Assembly (NCBI GenBank): GCA_047620505.1
Contig: JBLHKS010000071.1
Span: forward strand, 1 to 31,427
Reading direction: 5' to 3'
Source: JBLHKS01 sp047620505
Lineage (GTDB): Bacteria > Verrucomicrobiota > Verrucomicrobiia > Verrucomicrobiales > DEV007
DNA: 31,427 bases
Shown here: positions 17,815 through 26,743 of the stretch, one piece after another
Layout: each line of letters begins with the position of its first letter
Numbering within the stretch: the first letter of the stretch is position 1
Made by a program: the position numbers and the translations under genes
Notes under the pieces: model-generated
Database searches by the model: none
The model's input: the letters and a program-made list of their open reading frames with translations, nothing else
Told to the model about the DNA's origin: nothing

Positions 17815-19152
17815 ATGCAAAAAAGGGCTTGGCTCATCCGCCATATTTCGGACTACGGCATGCTGATCGTGCTGTTGATTCTCGTGCTGATTTTCAGCAT
17901 CGCGACGATCAAACCTTTGATGCCCAAGGGCGCATCCAGCGGTAAGCGGCTGGCGGATGACATCATTGAGAAGGTAGGCAAAGGCGCAGCCGTTTTCGTG
18001 TTTGTCCGCGAGGATTCCCAGAATAAAGGCCAGCTGATTGAGAATGATCGCGAGTTTCTCGATGGCCTGCGAAAGAGGCTGGATGGAAGCGGGAAATTGG
18101 TCGGCGTCAGGCTCGGAAAGCAGCCGGATTGGAAGAAGGCGTTCGTCGAACACCGAGCGAACGGGACGGAGATCGATGCCTACGCGGTCCCTCTCGATAA
18201 TCTCGCCAATCAGGCGGTTTTTAACGACATCCGCGACAAAATCGTAGCCCCGCGGACCTACACGGGATCGACCTTTCTACAGCTCGACAGCCTGCTCAGT
18301 ATCTGGAGTCAGGTCGCGATCACGGCGATCATCGCGATCGGTATGACTTTCGTGATCATCACCGCTGGAATCGACCTCTCCGTCGGCTCCCTCGTCGCGC
18401 TTTCTGCCGTTGTCATGGTCTGGCTCGTTCGGGAATGGGGCGGTATCGAAGCTGGCCTGCTTTCGGTGCTCGCCGCCGGCACGGTTGCCATCGCGCTCTG
18501 TGCTTTGCTCGGGCTAGGCACAGGATCGATGGTCACATTTTTCGGCATGCCGCCGTTCATCGTCACGCTTGGCCTGATGATGATCGCGCGCGGCTTGGCG
18601 GAGCTGATCACCGGCGGAAAATCGATTCGAGAAGTGCCCGATGGCTACGAAGAACTCGCGAACGGTTTCTCATTTGGAATTCCCAACGCAGCTATCCTTC
18701 TGGTCGCACTCTACGTGGTCGCCCACCTCGTTCTAACCAAGACAAAATTCGGCCGCTACGTCTACGCCATCGGCGGAAATATCGAAGCTGCCCGCCTTTC
18801 CGGGGTCCCGATTCGCAAGATGGTTCTGTCGGTTTACGTCATCGGCGGTGCCTTGGCCGGTCTCGGCGGCGTCATGCTGTCTTCTCAGCTAAGAAGCGGA
18901 TCTCACAACTTTGGGGAGATGCTCGAACTCGACGTGATCGCCGCAGTCGTGGTTGGCGGCGCGTCGCTGATGGGCGGCGAAGGCCGAATGATCGGAACGC
19001 TGATCGGCGCGCTCATCATCGGCGTCATTCGAAAAGGAATGAACCAGGTCGGCCTCGAAGGCGCGCCTCAGGCAGTCGTTTTGGGTTCGCTGATTTTGAT
19101 CGCGGTTTTGCTGGATCAGCTGAAGAAACAATGGTTGGCCAAGCTGACTTGA
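17815..19152 (+). CDS. RbsC-like ABC sugar transporter permease with an extra domain after the first membrane helix
   Basis: The start is set at the ATG at 17815 (MQKRAWLIRHISDYG) rather than the TTG at 17797. A first membrane helix (about 14-33) is followed by about 120 soluble residues (35-155: AVFVFVREDSQNKGQL, FLDGLRKRLDGSGKLVGVRL). The usual RbsC core then begins, with the family signature TAGIDLSVGS (183-192) and later YAIGGNIEAARLSGVPI and GGASLMGGEGRMIGTLIGAL. Standard RbsC permeases are about 320 residues; this one is 445. The insert, flanked by membrane helices, probably lies on the outer face and has alternating strand-helix segments. No ATPase or substrate-binding protein is adjacent. 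It starts 32 bp after the TPR gene. Confidence 0.88.
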   Translation: MQKRAWLIRHISDYGMLIVLLILVLIFSIATIKPLMPKGASSGKRLADDIIEKVGKGAAVFVFVREDSQNKGQLIENDREFLDGLRKRLDGSGKLVGVRLGKQPDWKKAFVEHRANGTEIDAYAVPLDNLANQAVFNDIRDKIVAPRTYTGSTFLQLDSLLSIWSQVAITAIIAIGMTFVIITAGIDLSVGSLVALSAVVMVWLVREWGGIEAGLLSVLAAGTVAIALCALLGLGTGSMVTFFGMPPFIVTLGLMMIARGLAELITGGKSIREVPDGYEELANGFSFGIPNAAILLVALYVVAHLVLTKTKFGRYVYAIGGNIEAARLSGVPIRKMVLSVYVIGGALAGLGGVMLSSQLRSGSHNFGEMLELDVIAAVVVGGASLMGGEGRMIGTLIGALIIGVIRKGMNQVGLEGAPQAVVLGSLILIAVLLDQLKKQWLAKLT

Positions 19153-19160
19153 CCAAAAAA

Positions 19161-19188
19161 AAACGCGCCAGCAGCTGCTGACGCGTTT
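19161..19188. terminator. bidirectional hairpin terminator with the iterated palindrome as its inner stem
   Basis: AAACGCG (19161-19167) pairs with CGCGTTT (19182-19188), and between them CAGCAG pairs with CTGCTG (19169-19180), with one C/A mismatch. On the minus strand the hairpin runs into a T-tract (complement of 19155-19163), suitable for ending the DUF1080 gene. On the plus strand only TTT follows. It lies between two convergent genes. Confidence 0.75.
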
Positions 19189-19218
19189 GATCGAATTTAG
19201 AACTGGATTTTGAAGCTC

Positions 19219-19890
19219 CTAGAGCTCTTTGATCCGCAGCTTGCGCCAGCGAACTTCGAACGGTCCGCTTTTGCCAACGCCGTGAACCTGGAGTCCGAGA
19301 AAGCCCTTCGGATGCGATTCGAAGATCGCCGGATCGACCAGCTTTGTGATGTGCTGACCGTTGATCCAAGTTTCGATCGTGTCGCCCTTCGCAACGATCC
19401 GGAAGTGGTTCCACTCGCCGTCTTTGAAGTGCTTGTGCGGCTTGCGGACGTCGTCTTTCGTGCGCCAGCCACCGCCGACGGCCTCACCATAAATGTAGCC
19501 GGACTCGGCGCTTTTTCCGTCCTTGGTGGCTTCAATTTCGACCTGCGGGCCGTTGACGCGACCGCCGAATTTTCCGTTCTCCGCATCTTTGAGCTGTGAA
19601 CGAATCATGCAGCCGGAATTCAGATCGTCAGCGCACTTCACCTCGAACTCGAGTTCGAAATCGCCGTAAAGTTTTTCGGTGCAGAGAAAGGTGTTCGGGC
19701 TGCCGGCCTTGGTCGTCCCGACAATTGAATCACCCTCGATTCGGTAAGTCGCTTCGCCGCTTTTGATAACCCAGCCATCGAGCGATTTGCCGTCGAAAAG
19801 AGAAACCCAGCCGTCGCCGTCCTGAGCATGTGAAATTGCGAGGCCAGCAATCGCGGCACCTGCAATTAGGAGTTTGGTAGTTTTGATCAT
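19219..19890 (-). CDS. secreted DUF1080 (3-keto-disaccharide hydrolase family) protein
   Basis: The start is placed at the ATG complementary to 19888-19890, which opens a signal peptide (MIKTTKLLIAGAAIAGLAIS). The 223-residue product has the DUF1080 hallmarks: GWVSLFDGKSLDGW at the mature N-terminus, LYGDFELEFEVK, LNSGCMIRSQ, GPQVEIEA, GEWNHFRIVAKGDTIETWIN and GFLGLQVHGVG at the end. The fold is a concanavalin-like jelly roll, and some members hydrolyse 3-keto-glycosides. These proteins are very abundant in Verrucomicrobiota and Planctomycetota. It is probably extracytoplasmic; the substrate is unknown. It is transcribed alone and ends at the hairpin at 19161-19188. Confidence 0.92.
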   Translation of the reverse strand: MIKTTKLLIAGAAIAGLAISHAQDGDGWVSLFDGKSLDGWVIKSGEATYRIEGDSIVGTTKAGSPNTFLCTEKLYGDFELEFEVKCADDLNSGCMIRSQLKDAENGKFGGRVNGPQVEIEATKDGKSAESGYIYGEAVGGGWRTKDDVRKPHKHFKDGEWNHFRIVAKGDTIETWINGQHITKLVDPAIFESHPKGFLGLQVHGVGKSGPFEVRWRKLRIKEL

Positions 19891-20001
19891 GGTCGCGAAT
19901 GTTGCGCGAATTTGGCCGTCGACAAGCAAAAGTCCGCCTTGTGCCTTCGTCTCCGGTTCGCCTTGCGCGGGGCGGAGTGCTTTGTAAACTCAAGTCGCCG
20001 C

Positions 20002-20013
20002 CAGCAGCTGCTG
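20002..20013. repeat. intergenic copy of the iterated palindrome
   Basis: CAGCAGCTGCTG lies about 60 bp before the DUF4399 start and 110 bp before the divergent DUF1080 start. Its flanks extend the dyad weakly (CCAGC at 20001-20005, GCTGG at 20015-20019, then TTTT), so it could also form a small leader hairpin. Confidence 0.7.
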
Positions 20014-20072
20014 AGCTGGTTTTCTAGCCAAACAAACTCTCACAAACCCACAAAACCAACCATCCATTTAAA

Positions 20073-20564
20073 ATGATGAAAAAAACTCTGATCTTTGCTG
20101 CCGCCATTATTCTCGGCGCGGTTGCCGCCTGCACGGGCGATGACAAGAAAGAAGACAAGCCTGCTGCAGCCGCACCCGCAGCTGCTGAAGCTCCTCCCGC
20201 AGTGACGCCGTCTCCGGATGGTGCCATGGCCTACATCATCTCGCCGAAAGACGGCGAAAAGGTGAAGGGCGACGTGACGATTAAATTCGGTCTTAAAGGC
20301 ATGGGTGTCTGCCCAGCTGGACTCTACAAAGAAAATACCGGGCATCATCATCTGCTCGTCGACATGGACAAGAGCGAGTTGCCTGCGGGAATTCCGATTC
20401 CGACGATCGAAGGTAAGTGCCTTCACTACGGTGGTGGCCAGACTGAAGTAACGCTGAAGCTCGCTCCGGGTGAGCACACCCTTCAGATGGTCCTCGGAAA
20501 CTACACCCACATGCTTCATGCGCCGCCAGTGATCAGCAAAAAGATCACGATCACGGTTGAGTAA
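20073..20564 (+). CDS. DUF4399 lipoprotein
   Basis: A 163-residue protein with a lipoprotein signal peptide (lipobox VAAC, Cys20) and an Ala/Pro-rich spacer (about 28-48). Its single domain matches DUF4399: AYIISPKDGEKVKGDVTIKF, LKGMGVCPAGLYKENTGHHH, CLHYGGGQTEVTLKLAPGEH and LQMVLGNYTHMLHAPPVISK. The family is small, widespread and of unknown function. Conserved His (GHHH, LHYGGG, THMLH) could bind a metal, which is inference. It is a single-gene unit, divergent from DUF1080, and closed by a strong terminator at 20597-20628. Confidence 0.92.
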   Translation: MMKKTLIFAAAIILGAVAACTGDDKKEDKPAAAAPAAAEAPPAVTPSPDGAMAYIISPKDGEKVKGDVTIKFGLKGMGVCPAGLYKENTGHHHLLVDMDKSELPAGIPIPTIEGKCLHYGGGQTEVTLKLAPGEHTLQMVLGNYTHMLHAPPVISKKITITVE

Positions 20565-20596
20565 ACTGGATCGAATCGAACGAATCGATTTTTCTG

Positions 20597-20632
20597 AACG
20601 CCCCGTCAGCAGCTGCTGGCCGGGCGTTTTTT
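20597..20632 (+). terminator. Rho-independent terminator built around the iterated palindrome
   Basis: AACGCCC (20597-20603) pairs with GGGCGTT (20622-20628). The top of the stem is CAGCAG/CTGCTG (20607-20618), with one C/C mismatch and one wobble between the two stems. A TTTTTT run (20627-20632) and further T-rich sequence follow. It ends the DUF4399 gene 33 bp after its stop. Confidence 0.9.
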
Positions 20633-20682
20633 CTTTTGCGAACGCGCGTTGAACCCGCCTGATCCCGACGCATGTTATTCCG

Positions 20683-23600
20683 ATGTCTCGAACCGCCGGA
20701 GCGACTTTTCTGATCGCGGTCGCCGCACTTTTTTCTGGAGTGGCGGGGGCTGGAGCGCAGACAAATCTGGAGGAGGTCTGGGACGATTCAGACACCGCGA
20801 TCGCTAACCACTACATTCAGGCGCTTCAACAATCGCCGGATTTTGGCAAGGTCCTCGATCTGCTCTGGGCGCACTACGAAAAGCACGATCAGACTCGGTT
20901 ACTCCTCCAGTATTTCGATCAAGCTTCGCAGCCGCCGGACGCGCTGACTGCGAAGCTGATCAACGGCCATCTGCTGAGGAAAAAAGGGAACATCGAAGCT
21001 GCGCTGGAGACCTACGAAGCGGTCTACGCCAAGGCAGCGGAGAATATATTCGTGGTTCGAGCCCTGGCGCAGACGCACCTCGCTGCCGATCACCAGGCGC
21101 AGGCGGCGGAGTTTTTTGAGCAGCTCGCCGAGCTTGAAGGACCTCAGGCCGAATCCTGGGTCGAAACGCAGCTGACGCGCGCGGATCTTCTCCGCGGGCT
21201 TGATCGAATTGACGAGGCTGTCGCGGTCTGGCGGGAATTGCTCGATGTGCGGTCGGGCGATTTGGATTTGAGCAAGCGAATCGTGGCTCAGCTCCTTGAG
21301 GAAGGCCGGACAGCGGAAGCGATCGAGATTTACGCGCTTCTGGCGGAAGACTCCGATCCGGAGCGGCGCTTGCTCGCGATGAAGGAGCTCGGTCGGCTTT
21401 ACGAGTTCATCGACGACCTCGAAAACGCGGTCGAGACCTACCGCAAAGCGCTCGGCACAATTCATTTTAAGCATTTCCTGCACGACGAGTTTCTTGGTCG
21501 GCTGGTCCGCGTTCATGAGCGATTTTCCCGCGTCGATGAATTGAAGGAGGAGTGGGAAAAAGCCGCAAGCGAGGAAAACCCGACCGAAGCGGCGTTGCTC
21601 CGCATGGTGAAATTTTACGATTTCACGGCTGAGTCTGTTGAGCAGGAAATCTGGCTTAGCCGACTTACCGAGCTCGTGCCGGCCAACACCGGCTATCGCC
21701 AACAGCTCGCCGAACTGCTGTTGGAGAACGATAAATTCGATGAAGCCGGCGTTTTGGTCGAAGAGTTAGTCGAGAAATTGAAGCCGACGCCGGTGACGAT
21801 CGCGATCCTCCAGGCGAGGGTCGCGCTTAGCCTTCAGGGCGTCGAAACCGCCGAGCAGCTGCTGGCCGAGTATCTGGAAAATTACCCGCCTTCGCGCGAG
21901 GGCTTGAAGCGACTTTTGCGGTTCAGCCAGACGCATTATATCGATGGCCTGACGGAGAAGCTCCTCCTCGATCAACAGGCGAGCGGCTGGGCCGAGGAAG
22001 GACAGATTCCAGAGATGACCCTGGCGGCGTTTCACCACGAACGCGGTCGGCTTGCGAAGGTCGAGGAAACGCTCACGGCTTACGTCGACGAAGCAGCGAA
22101 CGATCAGCAGCGGGGCGAGCGACTTTTGCGGGTAGCCGAGGTCTATCGCGATCTGCGGATGCTGCGCGAGGCTCAGGCGGCGGTTCATCAAGCTCAAGAT
22201 CTTGGTCAGGCGCGGCGCGGGCACCTCATGATTCTCGCAGAAACGTTTGTCGAGCAGCGCGACATCAAAAATGCGATCGAAACGTTCCAGTCTGTTTGGG
22301 AAATGAGCGAACGGACCGAGCAGCGGATCGAGGTCGATCAGCGGATTTTCAGCGTGTTGCGAGCGACGAGCAATGCGGAAACGCTAACGGACGAAGCTCC
22401 GCTGGAAACGGCTGGCGAACGTTGGACGGGACTCTGGCAGTTCTACAATTATCTCAAGCAGACGGCGGCAGATGACCACGCTCCAATGAGTCGGTTTCGC
22501 GTCGCTTGGTGGGCGATTCGAGTCGAGGACTACTCCGAAGCCTACAAGCAGCTGCCGCTCTTGCACAATCCAGACGCCCCGGTCATGGCTTACGAAGAAA
22601 TGCTTCTGGATCTCGCCGAGCGAACCGAAAATCGCGCGCTGGTGATGCGTCAACTTGAGCTGATCTCTCTGGTAAACCCGGAGCGCGATGAGGAGTATCG
22701 AATTCGAAAAGCGCTGATGCGGCTTGAGTTGGGCTACGAGGACGAGGCGGTTCGCGCGTTGCAAAATCTCGTCGCGCGGCCCGAGGCTTCCTTGAAAGCT
22801 GTGCAGGCGCTCGCGAAGGCTTACAAGCAGCAGGATCGAACCCGTGCGCTGGAAGAATTGTGGGCCGCGGCCTTCAAGAATGCGGATTTGTTAGAGCGTC
22901 GTCAGATTCTCAAGCCTTACACAAACGCGCTGATCGAATTGGGCCGAATTGAAGACGCGCTTGGGGTGATGTCAGAGATGATCGAGGCTGAAACTGACCT
23001 CGGGCAGCGGCGGAAACTCCTTCAGGATCAGCTTAGCTTCGCGAGTGAGCGCTACCTGCTCGAAGAGTGGATGCTTCCGCGTTATGCTAGGCTCACCGGC
23101 CAACAGCCGCTCGACCGTTTTTTCCCGGAGGCGCTCGCCCGCGTGCAGCTGGCTCTCGGGAATGCTGACGCGGCTTTCGCTGCGATGAAGCGGGCGTTTT
23201 ACATGTCGAACAACGATTCTGAGCTGCTTGAAGAGTTAGGCGAGCTGGCAAGCCGCTCGAGCGATCTCAAGGCGGCAATTTATTATCAGAGGCAGCTGAT
23301 CGCGGCTGAGGATGACGAAACTTCACCTGATGACTGGCTCTCGTTGATCGATCGGCTTGAAGACGATTTGCGAGTGGCCGAAGCCGATCTGACGCGGAAG
23401 CGCCTCGAGAGCAAATTCGGTCAGGATCCGGAGTTTCTTCGGCAGTTGGGAATTCATTATCTCAACGCAGGCGATCGTGAAGCGGCTCGCCGGATTCTGG
23501 AAAAAATCGCCGCGCTTCGGCCTTGGGACGTCGAAACGCTGCTGGAACTCGGGCTGTTGGTTCAGGAACTCGGTGATGAAGATCGGGCCGCTGAAATCTT

Positions 23601-26600
23601 CGCTCGGATCTTGGAAGAAACCGCAGAGTCCGCCCCGGCACCCGATTCTGCGCTTGAGAAAATCCCGTTCGTCTCGGCAGAGCGAACGCGTCCGGTTCCC
23701 GGGCAGTCGATTGGCTTAGGTCTGGAAACGATCGCCGAGTACGTCGAAGAATATCGAGATCTCCCAGACGATATGCTCGATGAAATCGGGGAGTGGCTTC
23801 GTGATCCTAAGCCTGAATTTTTGCGCAAGCCCGGCGCTGTCGAAGAGATTCGGCTTCGCGCGATTGAGGAACTCGCGCGATTCGGCGGGTCGGATCCCGA
23901 ATGGATTCGGCGATGGCGGGACCCAGATCTGGCTTCTCCGACTGAGCGAATCTGGGCGCTGGCCCACGCAAATGCCCACGCGGCGACTCAGCAGCTGCTG
24001 GACGATTACATTCGTCCGCGCACGGCGAAGAGTGAAGAAATTGGCCGTTGGGATTTTCTCTACGTTCTGCAAACTCTGCGTTCCGGCGAGATCGAATCTC
24101 TCAAATCCTGGATCGACGGCGTCGAGGCCAGGGAGAAATGCATCGCGCTTGGAATCCGGATTTTGCTTCGAGATCGCGACTACGTTTTTGATGATGTCAG
24201 GCTTCGCGAGGCCGTCCGGTTGATCGAAATGACGGTCGATCAAATTCGTGAGCAAATTCACTCGCTGCGCTTCGATCAACGTCTGCCCGAAGCGGTCAGA
24301 CTGGGCGAACTGAGCATCGAAGCGCAAGAACTCGAGGACTTCAGCCTGTTCATCGACCTCGCTGGTCTTTGTCATGAACTCGGGCGACGTGAATCGCGAC
24401 AACGCTTGCTAAGCCGAGCCTTCGCGATGTTTTCGAATGAGGAAACACCTCCGCTCTATTCGTTCTACGACACGATTCGCGGGTTTTACGCGCTTCAGGA
24501 AACGGCTGAGGATCAAGAGCAAGTCATCGCTGCGGCTTCGGCGGCGATCGCGCGGATCCCGAGTCGTTATGCAATTCGGCGGGACGAAGCCGCGATCTGG
24601 CTGGCGATGGCGACCGAACAATATGAGCTGGTGCTCGAACGTGTTCGGCGATTTGTCTCGACCTACGAAGAGACTCGAAAGTCCTATCGATCGTTTCAGG
24701 CGATGACCAACGAGTTCGTCTCTCCGCTGGCGGATCGCGAGATGGAAATCGAATATTGGCGGACGTTGCAATCGCTGCTGGTCCGTAGCGCCGATCGGAT
24801 TCCGCGCGAACATTGGGCTGAGCTGACGGTGGCAATCGATGATTTCGAACTCAACTCGCCAAGTGAGGAAGCGACCGCGGCGCAGTTCAGCGCATTTAAA
24901 ACTCAGCGGATTTTGTGGAGCTTGGAGACTGCGAACGTGCCTGAGCGTTCGAGAATGATTGAAGAGTATCTTGGTGAGGCGATCTCGACCGAAGAGTTTC
25001 TCGAGTTCGCGAACAGCCTCGTTTCGCGCGGGATGCAGGCGGATGCCTTGCCGATTTTTCGGTTCTTGATCGATGTTCGAAGTGACGATTTCAATCTCGT
25101 TCGGAGCTACCTGAATGCCTGTCGCTCGGCCCGATCTTATGATGAAGGTCTGAACCTGCTGGAGAGCTGCCTGACGGGCCGGCTGCAGCGTCCCGAGTCG
25201 ATGACGGACGCCTACATTCATCGTAATTATTCAAACCTGCTTTTTATCAGCGAGAAGGTTGAGCAGCTTGCGGCGATCTCGCAGACTCAAAGCAGTGCGG
25301 CTTTTGCCGAGGTGATTCGGGATAAACAGATTCGGGCGTTTTATCAGCGCCATTTGATTTCTCTTTATCGTAAGCGGAAGCAGTTCGGCGAGGCGGTCCG
25401 GGTTTTCGAGGCGATGGTTCAGAATAAATCGCTAACTCGTGAAGATCGTCTGGATTGGGCCGATACTCTGGAGACGAAGGGCGACTTCGCGGGAGCGATT
25501 GAGTTGCTCGATGTTTTCGGGCTGACTTCAAAGAGTATTGAAACAACGGAGGGATTACCGATTCTGGGGCCGACTGGAAGCCCGATCGAAGCCGAGGTTG
25601 TGAGGCGGTTAGGCCGGCTTCACGCCGCGATCGATGAGCCTGACACAGCCAAATTAATCGAACTCGCGAAGCTCTCGCTCAACTACCCGGAATCGCCGAC
25701 TTTGACTCGCGAGATCGCGGGGTATCTGGTTGAAGCGGGCCTTCCGGCGGTGGCGGACGCGATCCTGACGCTTCGGGCGCGCACTGCGCGGATCGACGGC
25801 CTGCGATTCGATCTGTTGCTTCATCAATTGAAGGTTCGGTTAGGAGATGAGGATGACGGCCCGGCGAATCAGACGATCCAGCAGCTGCTGGGTTCCTGGC
25901 GTGGAAACGTGGCCGACGCCGAGCTGTTTCTGGAGTTGGTCGAATCAAACGCGGAATCGCGCGCGCAGCTTTGGCAGACCGCGTTGGGCGATGCGGTCGA
26001 TTGCGAGATTTCGAAGGTTCTGGCTCGCGCCGGCCAAGTCGTCGCGGGAGGTCCGATTGAGCCGCTTGTGAATTCGATCGACCAGACGGCCTCGCGAGAT
26101 GAGATGCGCCTCGCGGTTCGCGCGCTGATGCGGATCGGCGATCACTCAGCAGCTGCTGAGATCCTGAGCGAATTTCATGATCGGGCTGAGTTCAATCCGT
26201 TGTCCGACGCAGAGCTTGCGATCGAAGTTTTCAGCGAACTCGGGGATGAAGCGGCGCTCGCCGAGTGGCGCGTTCGAGCTGAGGGCGCTTCGGAAACTCC
26301 AACGCGGATGGCGCTCGTTGCGAACGCGTTTTCGCAAAACGGGCATCCGGAGATCGCCGCGAGCGTCTTCCGGGCGCACTACAGAAAACTGCGCGTGCTC
26401 ACGATCGATCAACAGTTTTTCATCGAACAGTATTCTGTATTTCTGATCGCTCAGAAGCAGTTCGCCAAGGCTGAGCGAGTTCTGATGGAGCTTTTCCGGA
26501 AACCAATTGGCGGAGATTTGGATCTTCTGATCGATCTCTATGGTCAGTGGGGGAAAATCGTCAGATTCGATTCCGAGGTCCGGAAATTTTACCTTGATCA

Positions 26601-26736
26601 GCCGAGCGCTCAGGAGACCGTCGAGAGCGCGGCCAATTTTCCGAATCATCGCCCGGTTGAATCAGTTGACGCGAAGGGCTCGGGCGAAAATGATTCCTCC
26701 AGCAAATTCTTCGGGCCGATGCCTTACCGATTTTGA
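20683..26736 (+). CDS. giant secreted tetratricopeptide-repeat protein (2017 residues)
   Basis: A signal peptide occupies about residues 1-27 (TFLIAVAALFSGVAGAGAQ). The rest is almost entirely helix-turn-helix repeats of TPR type, for example KLINGHLLRKKGNIEAALET, RLVRVHERFSRVDELKEEWE, AEVYRDLRMLREAQAAVHQA, HYLNAGDREAARRILEKIAA and YQRHLISLYRKRKQFGEAVR. No membrane anchor, catalytic domain or surface-anchoring signal was found. Low-complexity Ala/Glu/Leu-rich composition is typical. It has an intact frame of 6 kb and four copies of the iterated palindrome (21853, 23989 and 25879 in the Q/E-Q-L-L frame; 26147 in the SAAAE frame). A lipoprotein gene starts 7 bp after its stop. A periplasmic or surface scaffold role is plausible but unproven. 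Confidence 0.85.
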   Translation: MSRTAGATFLIAVAALFSGVAGAGAQTNLEEVWDDSDTAIANHYIQALQQSPDFGKVLDLLWAHYEKHDQTRLLLQYFDQASQPPDALTAKLINGHLLRKKGNIEAALETYEAVYAKAAENIFVVRALAQTHLAADHQAQAAEFFEQLAELEGPQAESWVETQLTRADLLRGLDRIDEAVAVWRELLDVRSGDLDLSKRIVAQLLEEGRTAEAIEIYALLAEDSDPERRLLAMKELGRLYEFIDDLENAVETYRKALGTIHFKHFLHDEFLGRLVRVHERFSRVDELKEEWEKAASEENPTEAALLRMVKFYDFTAESVEQEIWLSRLTELVPANTGYRQQLAELLLENDKFDEAGVLVEELVEKLKPTPVTIAILQARVALSLQGVETAEQLLAEYLENYPPSREGLKRLLRFSQTHYIDGLTEKLLLDQQASGWAEEGQIPEMTLAAFHHERGRLAKVEETLTAYVDEAANDQQRGERLLRVAEVYRDLRMLREAQAAVHQAQDLGQARRGHLMILAETFVEQRDIKNAIETFQSVWEMSERTEQRIEVDQRIFSVLRATSNAETLTDEAPLETAGERWTGLWQFYNYLKQTAADDHAPMSRFRVAWWAIRVEDYSEAYKQLPLLHNPDAPVMAYEEMLLDLAERTENRALVMRQLELISLVNPERDEEYRIRKALMRLELGYEDEAVRALQNLVARPEASLKAVQALAKAYKQQDRTRALEELWAAAFKNADLLERRQILKPYTNALIELGRIEDALGVMSEMIEAETDLGQRRKLLQDQLSFASERYLLEEWMLPRYARLTGQQPLDRFFPEALARVQLALGNADAAFAAMKRAFYMSNNDSELLEELGELASRSSDLKAAIYYQRQLIAAEDDETSPDDWLSLIDRLEDDLRVAEADLTRKRLESKFGQDPEFLRQLGIHYLNAGDREAARRILEKIAALRPWDVETLLELGLLVQELGDEDRAAEIFARILEETAESAPAPDSALEKIPFVSAERTRPVPGQSIGLGLETIAEYVEEYRDLPDDMLDEIGEWLRDPKPEFLRKPGAVEEIRLRAIEELARFGGSDPEWIRRWRDPDLASPTERIWALAHANAHAATQQLLDDYIRPRTAKSEEIGRWDFLYVLQTLRSGEIESLKSWIDGVEAREKCIALGIRILLRDRDYVFDDVRLREAVRLIEMTVDQIREQIHSLRFDQRLPEAVRLGELSIEAQELEDFSLFIDLAGLCHELGRRESRQRLLSRAFAMFSNEETPPLYSFYDTIRGFYALQETAEDQEQVIAAASAAIARIPSRYAIRRDEAAIWLAMATEQYELVLERVRRFVSTYEETRKSYRSFQAMTNEFVSPLADREMEIEYWRTLQSLLVRSADRIPREHWAELTVAIDDFELNSPSEEATAAQFSAFKTQRILWSLETANVPERSRMIEEYLGEAISTEEFLEFANSLVSRGMQADALPIFRFLIDVRSDDFNLVRSYLNACRSARSYDEGLNLLESCLTGRLQRPESMTDAYIHRNYSNLLFISEKVEQLAAISQTQSSAAFAEVIRDKQIRAFYQRHLISLYRKRKQFGEAVRVFEAMVQNKSLTREDRLDWADTLETKGDFAGAIELLDVFGLTSKSIETTEGLPILGPTGSPIEAEVVRRLGRLHAAIDEPDTAKLIELAKLSLNYPESPTLTREIAGYLVEAGLPAVADAILTLRARTARIDGLRFDLLLHQLKVRLGDEDDGPANQTIQQLLGSWRGNVADAELFLELVESNAESRAQLWQTALGDAVDCEISKVLARAGQVVAGGPIEPLVNSIDQTASRDEMRLAVRALMRIGDHSAAAEILSEFHDRAEFNPLSDAELAIEVFSELGDEAALAEWRVRAEGASETPTRMALVANAFSQNGHPEIAASVFRAHYRKLRVLTIDQQFFIEQYSVFLIAQKQFAKAERVLMELFRKPIGGDLDLLIDLYGQWGKIVRFDSEVRKFYLDQPSAQETVESAANFPNHRPVESVDAKGSGENDSSSKFFGPMPYRF

Positions 26737-26743
26737 ACGAACC

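Noticed and set aside
26540..26743. Longer N-terminus for the lipoprotein gene overlapping the giant TPR gene
   Set aside because: The ATG at 26744 gives a clean lipoprotein signal peptide; the upstream extension lies inside the TPR coding sequence and would bury it.
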